The notes: a model not told the origin generated them from the letters alone. Numbered from the stretch's first letter, positions 1-8,017 are shown. The stretch is 64,000 bases of DNA from Arthrobacter sp. 135MFCol5.1 (GCF_000374865.1 NZ_KB895462.1:1-64000); one strand, 5' to 3'. Translations and numbers: made by a program.

Positions 1-23
1 TGAACTGCTCCCCGAAAGTTGGA
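1..23 (+). repeat. IS left terminal inverted repeat
   Basis: This is the 23-bp left end; it pairs with 2181-2203 with one mismatch (C versus G at position 8). Bases 3-19 also have a second, inverted near-copy at 41-57, so the tip can fold into a hairpin. Confidence 0.9.
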
Positions 24-57
24 CTGAAAATTCAGTTTCGACTTCCGGGGAGCAGTT
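3..57 (+). promoter_or_regulatory. Hairpin at IS left tip covering the orfA ribosome binding site
   Basis: Bases 3-19 pair with 41-57 at 16 of 17 positions. Inside, ACTGAA (23-28) pairs with TTCAGT (31-36). The only Shine-Dalgarno-like run before the TTG start of orfA, GGGGAG at 47-52, lies in the 3' arm. A transcript entering from outside would therefore hide the start site. A transcript starting inside the element would lack the 5' arm. The protective role is inferred from known insertion-sequence biology. Confidence 0.6.
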
Positions 58-552
58 TTGCGTTCAAGTAGTTCTTTGTCAGCCGATCAGCGCGCAACGG
101 CTGTAGCGTGGTTTGAGAAGGGCCTTGCTTACACGGCGACCGCCACCATGCTCGGTGTGTCTCGTGACTCTCGTGGGCCTGTTAAGAGGCTGTATCGGCG
201 GTGGAGGATCCATGGTCAAGGTGCGCTGGTGACGAAGCCTGCTCAGTCGTACACGTTCGAATTCAAGCTCGCCCTGGTGCAACGGTTCCTCGCGGGTGAG
301 ACTGCACCGGCCTTGGCTGAAGAGGCCGGCTTATCTTCGGCCCTGCTACTCAAGTCGTGGGTGCGTACCTACCGTCGTGAAGGCGTGGACGCCTTACGCC
401 CCAAGCCCAAGGGCAGACCCCGGAAGCCTGACTCCCCACCGCCTGCCGAAGTATCCGAGCTAGAACGGCTACGGCGGGAGAACGAACGCCTGCGGGCCCA
501 AGTCGCGTATCTGGGAAAATTGCGAGCCTTGAGGGCTCCAAAACAAAGGTGA
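58..552 (+). CDS. IS3-family transposase OrfA (HTH subunit)
   Basis: This 164-residue protein is the DNA-binding part of the transposase. Residues 8-50 look like an HTH_28/HTH_23-type helix-turn-helix, with a second similar unit near 65-110 (FKLALVQRFLAGETAPALAE), then a basic stretch (KPKGRPRKP) and a leucine-zipper-like end (ELERLRRENERLRAQVAYL). This is the usual IS150-group OrfA plan. The start is TTG at 58, directly after the hairpin. A canonical -1 slippery heptamer, G GGA AAA, lies at 513-519 in this reading frame. A small stem (524-528/534-538) follows five bases later. Slippage there enters the orfB frame and would give an OrfAB fusion of about 448 residues. Confidence 0.88.
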   Translation: MRSSSSLSADQRATAVAWFEKGLAYTATATMLGVSRDSRGPVKRLYRRWRIHGQGALVTKPAQSYTFEFKLALVQRFLAGETAPALAEEAGLSSALLLKSWVRTYRREGVDALRPKPKGRPRKPDSPPPAEVSELERLRRENERLRAQVAYLGKLRALRAPKQR

Positions 553-1403
553 AGGTCCAGGCCCTCATCGCCCTCAAGGCTGACTTCCCGCTGCCGCTTC
601 TTCTTCAGGTCTCGGGCCTGGCACGATCCACGTTTTTCTACCACCAGGCGCGCCTTCAAGCCGCTGACCCGCAAGAGGAACTCAAGGCGTCCATCAGCGA
701 CATCTTTAAGAAGAACCATGGGCGGTACGGGCACCGGCGGGTGCACAGTGAACTGCTCAATCTTGGCTGGACGGTTGCCAAAAAGACCGTGCTGAAGTTG
801 ATGCGGACACTCGGCCTGCTCTGCAAGGTGCGGCGCAGGAAACGCTACAACTCATACCAAGGCGAGGCGGGCATGATCGCGCCGAACCTCCTGAACAGGA
901 AGTTCGATGCCACTGCCCCAAACCAGAAGTGGGTCACGGACGTGACCGAGTTCAGCGTTGGAGACCGTAAGCTCTACCTCTCGCCTGTCATGGACCTCTT
1001 CGACCGGCAAATCATCTCCCACAGCATCAGCACATCCCCGAACCTGGATCTGACTAACAACTCGTTGCGTGGCGCCTTTGAACGCCTGGAGCCTGGGCAG
1101 CAGCCGCTCGTGCATTCCGACCAGGGGTTCCAGTACCAGCACATCTCGTGGCGCACTCTCTTGGGGCAGGCCGGTGCGGTCCAATCCATGTCCCGCAAAG
1201 CCAACTGCTACGACAACGCGGTGATGGAAAACTTCTTTGGGCACCTCAAGGAGGAACTCTTCCACCGTGTCCGCTTCCTCAGTACCGACGCACTCACCAC
1301 GGCGCTGAACGAATACATCCACTGGTACAACACCGAAAGAATCTCCACCACGCTCAAAGGGAGGAGCCCGGTTCAGTACCGGGCTCAGATGCTTGCGTCA
1401 TAG
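549..1403 (+). CDS. IS3-family transposase OrfB (DDE integrase domain)
   Basis: This is the catalytic part of the transposase, with an HTH_21 segment (residues about 35-85, GRYGHRRVHSELL) followed by an rve integrase core. The catalytic triad is visible: D131 (WVTDVTEF), D191 (HSDQGFQY) and E227 (MENFFGHLKEE). The second acid and the glutamate are separated by 35 residues, the classic DD35E spacing. The first in-frame initiator is GTG 549, which overlaps the orfA stop. The frame is open upstream to the 513-519 slippery site, so the working protein is probably the frameshifted OrfAB. The frame is intact and all catalytic residues are present, so the element could still be active. Confidence 0.9.
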   Translation: MKVQALIALKADFPLPLLLQVSGLARSTFFYHQARLQAADPQEELKASISDIFKKNHGRYGHRRVHSELLNLGWTVAKKTVLKLMRTLGLLCKVRRRKRYNSYQGEAGMIAPNLLNRKFDATAPNQKWVTDVTEFSVGDRKLYLSPVMDLFDRQIISHSISTSPNLDLTNNSLRGAFERLEPGQQPLVHSDQGFQYQHISWRTLLGQAGAVQSMSRKANCYDNAVMENFFGHLKEELFHRVRFLSTDALTTALNEYIHWYNTERISTTLKGRSPVQYRAQMLAS

Positions 1404-1443
1404 GTCCACTCGCAGCCATCGCTGACCCGACACTGACAGAATC

Positions 1444-1466
1444 GCTAAGCCCTGCAAACGCTTAGC
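1444..1466 (+). terminator. Hairpin downstream of orfB
   Basis: GCTAAGC (1444-1450) and GCTTAGC (1460-1466) form a perfect 7-bp stem with a 9-base loop. There is no T-run, so it may be a weak terminator or only a structure between the transposase and the passenger gene. Confidence 0.35.
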
Positions 1467-1608
1467 CTGCTCTGGCTACTCTCTCCGACAGTGAGACCTT
1501 GCGTCACGGCTTCGGAGGGAGGAGGATCGCACCAGTGTCAGGATAGAGGCCTTCTGGGGAGGGGCACATGGATATTCCGCACGTCCGCGTTGCGCTGGTT
1601 ACTGCTAG

Positions 1609-2070
1609 ATGAACAGGTCAAAGCTCGTCCTCGGTCTTGCAGGACTGGTTACAACACTGAGCGGCCTTGGGCTGGTCTCGTGCTCATTAGTCGATACGAC
1701 ACCATCAAATGCCCCTGAGGTCTCCACTGATCAACAAGCGCAGGTGTGGCTTTGTGGCGAGGTCATCAGCAGAGGACGAGCAGTTCCCTCCATCCACCAT
1801 GCCGAGCTCCCGGGCACCAAGCCTGTGGAGCACACCAGCATGTCGGGGAATGTCTATCTCCTGTTGACTGACGACTGCCGAAAGGGCACGGACTTTTCCG
1901 TAACTCCCTCGGAATCTGCAGCTGTTATTCAACAGGTCAATGACTCGTCGGGCGCTGCGGTGCTCGTGGTGCTAAAGCCTCTCGCTAAGGATTTCGACGT
2001 CAACTTTGGGGCCTCCACAGGTCGTCCCAGAACTGCCCTGGTCCGCCTCAGCGGTGATGACTCTGCCTGA
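1609..2070 (+). CDS. Putative lipoprotein carried inside the IS element
   Basis: I do not recognise a family. The 153-residue protein begins with a short positive N-terminus, a hydrophobic stretch and a lipobox-like LVSC ending at C25, so it is predicted to be exported and lipid-anchored. The mature part is about 128 residues with two more cysteines (WLCGEV, DDCRKG) that could form a disulfide after export. The gene sits between orfB and the right terminal repeat and has no role in transposition that I can infer. It is followed by a strong hairpin. No Shine-Dalgarno sequence is visible before the ATG. Base composition looks less GC-rich than the flanking core genes. It could be true cargo of this IS or a gene trapped when a distal terminal repeat was used. 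Confidence 0.65.
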   Translation: MNRSKLVLGLAGLVTTLSGLGLVSCSLVDTTPSNAPEVSTDQQAQVWLCGEVISRGRAVPSIHHAELPGTKPVEHTSMSGNVYLLLTDDCRKGTDFSVTPSESAAVIQQVNDSSGAAVLVVLKPLAKDFDVNFGASTGRPRTALVRLSGDDSA

Positions 2071-2099
2071 GTCACGGCGGGCATGACTTTGACGACGAA

Positions 2100-2131
2100 G
2101 AAGTCCCCGTCCCGAGTGGGACGGGGACTTC
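2100..2131 (+). terminator. Strong hairpin after the passenger gene
   Basis: A perfect 14-bp stem (2100-2113 with 2118-2131) closes a GAGT tetraloop 30 bases after the passenger stop codon. It lacks a T-run but is well placed to end transcription before the right end of the element. Confidence 0.65.
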
Positions 2132-2180
2132 CGTGAAAAGCCGACACTAGCCGCTAACGTGGAGTTCGCACATTTACGAG

Positions 2181-2203
2181 TCCAACTTTCGGGGACCAGT
2201 TCA
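2181..2203 (-). repeat. IS right terminal inverted repeat
   Basis: This is the 23-bp right end of the element. Its reverse complement matches bases 1-23 at 22 of 23 positions, and it ends in CA. Confidence 0.9.
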
Positions 2204-2241
2204 ATGCGCGCTGCCGGGGCTTTGGCGTTAACGCCTTGGTA

Positions 2242-2247
2242 TAGGGT
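2242..2247 (+). promoter_or_regulatory. -10-like TAGGGT box 7 nt before the FemAB-type gene
   Basis: TAGGGT is followed by 7 bases and then the ATG at 2255, leaving no room for a ribosome binding site. This is one of nine similar leaderless-type starts in the window. The perfect 12-bp palindrome GGCGTTAACGCC (2224-2235) lies just upstream. Confidence 0.4.
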
Positions 2248-2254
2248 TTAAGCC

Positions 2255-3298
2255 ATGATTCCTGCCGTTGTGCCCTGTATTGACCGCGCCCTCTGGGACG
2301 AATATGTCGACCGGTTCCAGGGCCACCCGCAGCAGCTGTGGGGCTGGGGAGAGACCAAGGCGATGCACGGCTGGTCCGTGGACCGGGTCCTCGTCAAGGC
2401 CGGTGACGAAACCATTGGCTGTGCCCAGCTCCTGGTCCGGAAGCTGCCTGCACCCTTCCGAGCCCTGGTCTACATCCCGCGCGGTCCGATGTGCACCGTG
2501 GAGAATGCGCAGGAGGTGCTCAACCGGCTGGCCGAGCACGCAGCCCTTCGGCACCGCGGCGTTGCCCTCAGCATCGAACCCGACTGGGACCGCGGCTCTG
2601 CCTTCGCCGGTGCCGTCGCCGCGGCCGGCTTCCGGGAATCGGCAAACACCGTCCTGATCCCCAGGACATTGATCCTGGACCTTACCCGGTCAGACGATGA
2701 ACTGATGGCGGAGATGTCCAAGTCAACGCGGGCCAACATCCGCAAGGCGATGCGCAGCGACGTGGAATTCCGCAAGGTCAAGAACGACTCCGAGCTGGAG
2801 CAGGTGCTTGCGATCTACCACGACACGGCGGAACGTGCCGGGTTCGGCATCCACGAGGACCAGTACTATCGCGACATCTTCCGGAACCTGGGGGACGCCT
2901 CGCCCATCGTCGCAGCCTTCGACGGCGAACAGATGCTTGCGTTCACGTGGCTTTCCCGCAGCGGCACCACCGCGTTCGAACTTTATGGCGGCGTGTCCGC
3001 CGAGGGCCAGAAGCAGCGCGTGAACTACGGGGTCAAGTGGGCGGCATTGCAGTTGATGCGGGAAGACGGCTGCAGCCGGTATGACTTCAACGGCCTCCTC
3101 AACGACGGCATCTCCGACTTCAAGAAGCAGTTCGCCAAGCATGAGGACATGCTCCTGGGGACCTGGGAAAAGCCGTTGTCGCCGTTCTACCCCGCGTACT
3201 CCACAGCCATGCCGCTGGCCCGCAAAGGCCTCCAGGCGGCCCGCCGGCTGGTCAAGGGCGCGGCGGGCCGGGCGAAGGGGCTGATGAAGCGGCGCTAG
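2255..3298 (+). CDS. FemAB/MurM-type peptidoglycan bridge aminoacyltransferase
   Basis: The 347-residue protein matches the FemX/FemAB/MurM GNAT-fold family, cytoplasmic enzymes that move an amino acid from aminoacyl-tRNA to the stem-peptide lysine of lipid II. Visible landmarks are the N-terminal HPQQLWGWGETKAMHGW segment, the central STRANIRKAMRSDVEFR stretch and the C-terminal YGVKWAALQLMREDG and YDFNGL motifs. Length is slightly short of the usual 340-420. The ATG at 2255 sits 7 nt after a TAGGGT box without a clear ribosome binding site. It converges on manA with a 4-bp overlap of the stop codons. Which residue it adds cannot be told from sequence. Confidence 0.85.
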   Translation: MIPAVVPCIDRALWDEYVDRFQGHPQQLWGWGETKAMHGWSVDRVLVKAGDETIGCAQLLVRKLPAPFRALVYIPRGPMCTVENAQEVLNRLAEHAALRHRGVALSIEPDWDRGSAFAGAVAAAGFRESANTVLIPRTLILDLTRSDDELMAEMSKSTRANIRKAMRSDVEFRKVKNDSELEQVLAIYHDTAERAGFGIHEDQYYRDIFRNLGDASPIVAAFDGEQMLAFTWLSRSGTTAFELYGGVSAEGQKQRVNYGVKWAALQLMREDGCSRYDFNGLLNDGISDFKKQFAKHEDMLLGTWEKPLSPFYPAYSTAMPLARKGLQAARRLVKGAAGRAKGLMKRR

Positions 3299-4539
3299 AG
3301 TCCGGTAGTCACGGCGAAGGCCAGGGCAGGCTCGCTGCTGCCTGCTGCCCGGTGGACGTTGACCGGGGCCTCGGCAGCGGCCACGAACGCGCTGGAACCG
3401 CGGGACAGCTCCAGGTCGCCCTTGGGTGAGTCCAGGTAGACGGCACCGGCCACCACTATGACCACGGCGGCGCCGGACTGGGCCAACGGGACGGGGCCGG
3501 AGTCCGGGCCCAACTCGATGCGCTGAAGCTGAAACTCTCCGAACGGCGGCCGGTACACCTCCTGGTCCATCATGGTCCTCCCGGCGTGCAGCATCGGAAC
3601 GGCCACCGGGTGGAAGTCGATGGTCTTCAGGAGCTCCGGCACATCGATGTGCTTGGGGGTCAGGCCGCCGCGCAGGACGTTGTCCGAGGACGCCATGACC
3701 TCCACGCCGAGGCCATGGAGGTACGCGTGGACGTTTCCTGCCGGCAGGTAGACGGCCTCGCCGGGCTGCAGGGAGATCCTGTTCAACAGCAGCGAGATCA
3801 GGACTCCGGGATCGCCGGGGTACTTCTCATTGAGGCTGATGACGGTTCCGAGCTCGGCCTCGTACGGCGCCAGGGGAGCTCCTGAAAGCAATGCTGCCAC
3901 CACCAGGGCCGTAGCCTCGGCCGCGGCCTGCCCGCCGGTGATGAGCCGTTCGAATGCATCGTGCAGGCCGGCGCCTTCATCTTCCGCGGAGAGGTCGGAC
4001 AAGAGGTCCTGCACCAGGACAGGGCACTCATCCGGTGACGGGAAGGTCCCGGCAACGTGGTCCAGGATCTTCCGGGTCTCGGCCGCCGGGCGGAACCCGC
4101 ACAACGCCTCGAACGGCGTGAGGGCGAAGATCATTTCCGGCTTGTGGTTGTCGTCCTTGTAGTTCCGGTTGGCGGCATGGGGGTCGAGCCCTGCATCCTT
4201 TTCCCGCGCGAACCCGGCCCTTGCCTGCTCCAGGCTCGGATGGACCTGGAGGGACAGCGGCTGGGCTGCTGCCAGGATCTTGGCCAGGAAAGGCAGCCGC
4301 GGGCCAAATGCGGCCACTGATTCCGCACCGAGGAAATGCTCAGGGTCGGTGGCGATCAGGTCGTCGAGCGGGCGTCGTCCGCCGTCCTCGGAAATGTGGG
4401 CCACCGACGGCGAATCAGGGTGCGCGCCGATCCACAGTTCGGCCTCGGGCCGCCCGGATTCGGGGCGGCCGAGCAGCGAGGCGATCGCCGTCGTCGAGCC
4501 CCATGCGTAATCCCGAAGGACGTTCTCGATCTCGTACAA
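3295..4539 (-). CDS. manA: Mannose-6-phosphate isomerase, class I
   Basis: This enzyme interconverts fructose-6-P and mannose-6-P and feeds GDP-mannose for glycans and protein mannosylation. The 414-residue protein shows the type I zinc site: Q98 and H100 (PLSLQVHPSLEQA), E135 (HKPEMIFAL) and H271 (PAGNVHAYLHG). The most plausible start is TTG at 4539, because the next residues (YEIENVLRDYAWGS) are the conserved N-terminus of the family. It is the last gene of a minus-strand unit purK-purE-LCP-manA and starts 33 bp after the LCP stop. In many actinobacteria manA lies in the whiB2-manB-manA-ahcY cluster; here it lies about 6 kb upstream of whiB2 in a different operon. Confidence 0.93.
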   Translation of the reverse strand: MYEIENVLRDYAWGSTTAIASLLGRPESGRPEAELWIGAHPDSPSVAHISEDGGRRPLDDLIATDPEHFLGAESVAAFGPRLPFLAKILAAAQPLSLQVHPSLEQARAGFAREKDAGLDPHAANRNYKDDNHKPEMIFALTPFEALCGFRPAAETRKILDHVAGTFPSPDECPVLVQDLLSDLSAEDEGAGLHDAFERLITGGQAAAEATALVVAALLSGAPLAPYEAELGTVISLNEKYPGDPGVLISLLLNRISLQPGEAVYLPAGNVHAYLHGLGVEVMASSDNVLRGGLTPKHIDVPELLKTIDFHPVAVPMLHAGRTMMDQEVYRPPFGEFQLQRIELGPDSGPVPLAQSGAAVVIVVAGAVYLDSPKGDLELSRGSSAFVAAAEAPVNVHRAAGSSEPALAFAVTTGL

Positions 4540-4572
4540 GGATGTTCCGTTTCCCTAGGTGTGATGGGACGG

Positions 4573-6216
4573 CTACAGTGCGGCGCACTGGCCGTTGGTG
4601 GCCACGAGGTTGCGGATGGCCTGCTCGTTGCCCTGGCGCTTGAAATCGTCCAGCATCTGCTCCGTGATCGGCTCGCCGTCGGGGGTGGTGGTCACCGGTG
4701 TGAAGTCCGACGGCGCCGTGGACTCCTGCGGCAGTCCTCCGGTCATGGCCCGGGAAAGCCCGGCCGGTCCTGCCGCCTGGACGTGCCCGGCACCGGCTGC
4801 CGGTGCGTTGATCGTGTCGTCGGACGCCCCTGTTGCCTGGGCTCCTGACGCCGACGCCAGCAGCTGGTCCACACGGTCGTGGATCTGGTCGAAATCGGGG
4901 TTGGTGGAGAATGCGGGGTCGAAGTCCGGCGGCCCGATGGTGAGCCGCTTGACCTCCTTGCCCTTGGCCTTGATGGCCAGGTCCACAAAACTGCCCAGCT
5001 GGGTGGAGGAAATGTTGGACTCCACAACCTTGGTGCCGGCGTTGGCAATGTCCTCGAATTTGGACAGCAGGGTGGCCGGGTCCAGCTGCTTGAGCATGGC
5101 CTGCTGCACGCACTGTTGGCGGGCGATGCGGGCGTAGTCGTCCACGAACTCGCGTGAGCGCCCGTACCAGAGGGCGTGGTAGCCGTCCAGGGTGTTGTCG
5201 CCGGCCGGTATCCAGCCCAAGGGCATGCCGTGGATACCGTTGGCTTCATCGATGGTTTCACCGCTGATGGGCACCCAGCCGCCCGCCTTGATCCTGATGC
5301 CGCCCATGGCATCGATCAACTTGGAAAAGCCGTCCATGTCCACCAGGACGTAAGCCTGGATGTCCATGCCAAGCGTGCCGGATACTGCCTCCAGGGTGGC
5401 CTGCGCCCCAGGGTCCGCCACGCCCGGGTAGAGATTGGCGTGCTCGTTGGTGACCTCGGTGTTGATGGCGTTGATCAGGCATTCGTCCCCGCAGTCGTAG
5501 CCGTCGGGGTAGATGGCGCGCATGGGCGAGTTTGCGCTGAATTGGGCGTTCTGGAAGTTCCGGGGGATGGAAATGATGGCTGTCTGGCCGGTCTTGGCGT
5601 CAACGCTCAGCACGGAAAGGCTGTCGGGGCGGCGACCGGTGCGGTCGTCTCCGGCGTCGCCGCCCATCATCAGGAAGTTGTACCTGCCGTCCACTGGCTC
5701 AATGGCGGGCCCGGACGAGAAAATGCTGCCGATCGCATTACGGCCCACGTTCAGAAGGTAGGCGGCGTAGCCCAGGGACCCGCTGCCAAGGACCAAGGCC
5801 AGCACCAGGGCGATCCCGACGGCGGGGCGGGCCGGCGGTGCCAGCAGGACCGGGCGGATGATTCGCAGGGTGTTGACGAACAGCAGGGCCCAGCCAACAG
5901 CCAGGGCCGTCAGCAGGATCACCAGGACCAGTGACGTGACGGGGTTGGTGAACACGTTGATCACCAGCGTCCGGTCCAGCATTAGGAGGACCACTGCCAG
6001 GACCAGGAGTGCCCAGACGCAGAGCGTGGTGCGCAGCGCGATCCTGCCCAGCTTCCGGTCGCCGGCCACGAGCTGGGCGCTCCCCGGTACCAGCAGCGTC
6101 AGGAGGACCAACACGAAGGCCCGTTTGGTGCGGACTGCCGGGGAAGCGCCGGCCGGGTAACGGACCGGATCAGTCAAAATCGCTCCGGTGCCCGGCTGCT
6201 GCGTGCTGCTGGCCAT
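4573..6216 (-). CDS. LytR-CpsA-Psr (LCP) family wall-polymer ligase
   Basis: LCP proteins attach teichoic-acid-like or arabinogalactan-type polymers from lipid carriers to peptidoglycan, outside the membrane. The 547-residue protein has four predicted N-terminal membrane segments (within residues about 27-170). The LCP domain follows, with the GRRPDSLSVLSVD and IISIPRNFQ motifs that hold the conserved Arg/Asp residues binding the pyrophosphate head group. The C-terminal 100 residues are low-complexity and charged. I chose the ATG at 6216 because it starts 10 bp after the purE stop with a GGCGGGA sequence in front; the open frame upstream only overlaps purE. Four membrane segments rather than one is typical of the purEK-linked actinobacterial LCP group. 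Confidence 0.88.
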   Translation of the reverse strand: MASSTQQPGTGAILTDPVRYPAGASPAVRTKRAFVLVLLTLLVPGSAQLVAGDRKLGRIALRTTLCVWALLVLAVVLLMLDRTLVINVFTNPVTSLVLVILLTALAVGWALLFVNTLRIIRPVLLAPPARPAVGIALVLALVLGSGSLGYAAYLLNVGRNAIGSIFSSGPAIEPVDGRYNFLMMGGDAGDDRTGRRPDSLSVLSVDAKTGQTAIISIPRNFQNAQFSANSPMRAIYPDGYDCGDECLINAINTEVTNEHANLYPGVADPGAQATLEAVSGTLGMDIQAYVLVDMDGFSKLIDAMGGIRIKAGGWVPISGETIDEANGIHGMPLGWIPAGDNTLDGYHALWYGRSREFVDDYARIARQQCVQQAMLKQLDPATLLSKFEDIANAGTKVVESNISSTQLGSFVDLAIKAKGKEVKRLTIGPPDFDPAFSTNPDFDQIHDRVDQLLASASGAQATGASDDTINAPAAGAGHVQAAGPAGLSRAMTGGLPQESTAPSDFTPVTTTPDGEPITEQMLDDFKRQGNEQAIRNLVATNGQCAAL

Positions 6217-6226
6217 TCCCGCCGCC

Positions 6227-6811
6227 CTAACGGCTGCCCCGAAGTGAGCCGGACACGTCAGGGAAGACTTCGCTGACTTTCTGCCGCAGGTTGGCGCCCT
6301 TGCGCGAGGCGACGGCGTTGAGGTCGGCAGCGAAATCCAGGAGGTCGGCGCGCAGTGACGCAGCGAGTTCGTCCGTACCGGAGGCAAGCATCCGCACGGC
6401 CAGGAGGCCCGCGTTGCGTGCACCGCCGATGGATACCGTTGCCACCGGCACACCCGCGGGCATCTGGACGATGGACAGCAGGGAGTCCATGCCGTCAAGG
6501 GTCTTGAGCGGGACGGGGACGCCGATGACCGGCAGGGGAGTAACGCTGGCCAGCATGCCCGGCAGGTGCGCGGCGCCGCCGGCCCCGGCGATGATGACGC
6601 GCAGCCCCCGCTCGTGAGCCGTCTGGCCGTAGCGGATCATCTCGGTCGGCATCCGGTGGGCGGAGACGACGTCAGCTTCGAACGGGATGCCGAATTCGGC
6701 GAGGGCCTCGGCCGCCGCCTCCATGACGGGCCAGTCCGAGTCGGAGCCCATGACCAGGCCCACCAGGGGGCTGGCACCGGGACCGGCGGCTGGGGTGGCT
6801 TCGGCGCTCAT
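6227..6811 (-). CDS. purE: N5-carboxyaminoimidazole ribonucleotide mutase
   Basis: PurE converts N5-CAIR to CAIR in de novo purine synthesis. The 194-residue protein carries the class I signatures GSDSDWPVM (residues 22-30), SAHRMPTEM (50-58, with the catalytic His) and [11 protein letters not shown]. Its ATG overlaps the purK stop by 4 bp (ATGA), so the two are translationally coupled, and the LCP gene follows after 10 bp. An N-terminal tail of about 15 residues precedes the conserved core. Confidence 0.96.
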   Translation of the reverse strand: MSAEATPAAGPGASPLVGLVMGSDSDWPVMEAAAEALAEFGIPFEADVVSAHRMPTEMIRYGQTAHERGLRVIIAGAGGAAHLPGMLASVTPLPVIGVPVPLKTLDGMDSLLSIVQMPAGVPVATVSIGGARNAGLLAVRMLASGTDELAASLRADLLDFAADLNAVASRKGANLRQKVSEVFPDVSGSLRGSR

Positions 6812-8004
6812 GCGTTCTCCTCGAAGATAGGGGATGGTTCCTCGGCGCCGGCACGTCCATCACGGATGATGGCCGCCACCGCCGTTGCCCGGCGCCTGAC
6901 CGAGTCAACGTCCGTCGTCGAACTTCCCACCAGGTTGACATGGCCGATCTTACGTCCGGGCCGCACGGATTTGCCGTAGCAATGGACCTTGGCGGCCGGC
7001 TCGCTGGCCAGGGCCATCGGGTAGGCGGAGAAGAGGTCCTGGTTTTCCCCGCCCAGGAAATTCTTCATCACGGTGACGGGGGCCAATGCGTCGGTGGCGC
7101 CGAGTGGAAGGTTGAGGACGGCGCGCAGATGCTGTTCGAACTGGCTGGTGATGGAGCCATCCTGGGTCCAGTGGCCGGTGTTGTGTGGCCTCATGGCCAG
7201 TTCGTTGACCAGGAAGCCGGCGCCCGAGCCCGGCGTCTCGAAAAGTTCAACAGCGAGGACGCCGGTGACGTTGAGCTCCGCTGCGATACGCAATGCGGCG
7301 TCCTCGGCGGCTGCGGCCACCTCCAGCGGGATGTCCAGCGCGGGTGCGATCACCTCGTCACAGACACCATCCACCTGGATGGTGTGGACCACCGGCCAGG
7401 CCCGGGCTTCGCCATCAGGTGTCCGCGCCACCAGGGCGGACAGTTCGCGGGTGAACTCCACCTTCGCTTCGGCCAGCAAGGGGCTCATGGCGTCGAACCA
7501 TTCGGCGGCGCCGGCAGCTTCCTCTGCGGAGGCAATAATCCGGACGCCCTTGCCGTCGTAGCCTCCGCGCGGCATCTTCAGTACCACGGGCCAGCCCGTT
7601 TCCTCGCCGAAGCTGACCAGGTCTGCGACATTGGCCACTGACGCCCAGGCGGGGTTGGGCAGTTCCAACCGGTCGATGGCTGCGCGCATGACCAGTTTGT
7701 CCTGTGCATGGACCAAGGCGTCCGGTCCGGGCTGGACATTGACCCCCGCTTCCTGGAGCGCCCTGAGGTGCGCCGTGGGCACGTGCTCGTGGTCAAACGT
7801 CATCACGTCCAGGCCCCGGGAAAATTCCAGGAGGGTCTGCAGGTCCTTGTAATCGCCCACCGGCGTGGCCGGTACGGCAGAGACCGCGGAAACGTCCTCG
7901 CCTTCGGCGAGGACACGGAGTTCGAAGCCGAGTGCTGTAGCGGCAGGGGCCATCATTCGCGCAAGCTGGCCGCCGCCAACTACACCTATTACTGGAAAAG
8001 TCAC
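6808..8004 (-). CDS. purK: N5-carboxyaminoimidazole ribonucleotide synthase
   Basis: PurK is an ATP-grasp enzyme that carboxylates AIR to N5-CAIR using bicarbonate, the substrate for PurE. The 398-residue protein starts with the conserved core [12 protein letters not shown] (residues 7-18) and shows [14 protein letters not shown], typical of the ATP-binding loop, and [14 protein letters not shown] near the C-terminus. I place the start at GTG 8004: the conserved region begins at once, and TAGGCT lies 7 nt upstream (8012-8017 on the plus strand), consistent with a leaderless mRNA. The frame stays open far upstream but runs antisense through gtrA and is not coding. It heads the purK-purE-LCP-manA unit and is divergent from gtrA. 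Confidence 0.95.
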   Translation of the reverse strand: MTFPVIGVVGGGQLARMMAPAATALGFELRVLAEGEDVSAVSAVPATPVGDYKDLQTLLEFSRGLDVMTFDHEHVPTAHLRALQEAGVNVQPGPDALVHAQDKLVMRAAIDRLELPNPAWASVANVADLVSFGEETGWPVVLKMPRGGYDGKGVRIIASAEEAAGAAEWFDAMSPLLAEAKVEFTRELSALVARTPDGEARAWPVVHTIQVDGVCDEVIAPALDIPLEVAAAAEDAALRIAAELNVTGVLAVELFETPGSGAGFLVNELAMRPHNTGHWTQDGSITSQFEQHLRAVLNLPLGATDALAPVTVMKNFLGGENQDLFSAYPMALASEPAAKVHCYGKSVRPGRKIGHVNLVGSSTTDVDSVRRRATAVAAIIRDGRAGAEEPSPIFEENA

Positions 8005-8011
8005 GTATGCC

Positions 8012-8017
8012 AGCCTA
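8012..8017 (-). promoter_or_regulatory. -10-like TAGGCT box 7 nt before purK
   Basis: On the minus strand TAGGCT is followed by GGCATAC and then the GTG start of purK. The spacing suggests transcription starting at or next to the start codon. Confidence 0.5.

Larger units (their letters stand above)
1..2203 (+). mobile_element. IS3-family insertion sequence (IS150-like) with passenger gene
   Basis: The element starts with TG and ends with CA. Its left terminal repeat (1-23) and right terminal repeat (2181-2203) are inverted copies that match at 22 of 23 positions. Inside are orfA and orfB in overlapping frames, the usual IS3 arrangement, followed by about 780 bp that contain a lipoprotein gene before the right end. 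At about 2.2 kb it is longer than the 1.2-1.6 kb usual for IS3 elements, and the passenger gene explains the difference. No repeat resembling the left end is visible directly after orfB, so the distal repeat is the best candidate for the true right end. The target duplication cannot be checked because the window begins at base 1 of the element. The right end lies 51 bp upstream of the next gene. Confidence 0.88.
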
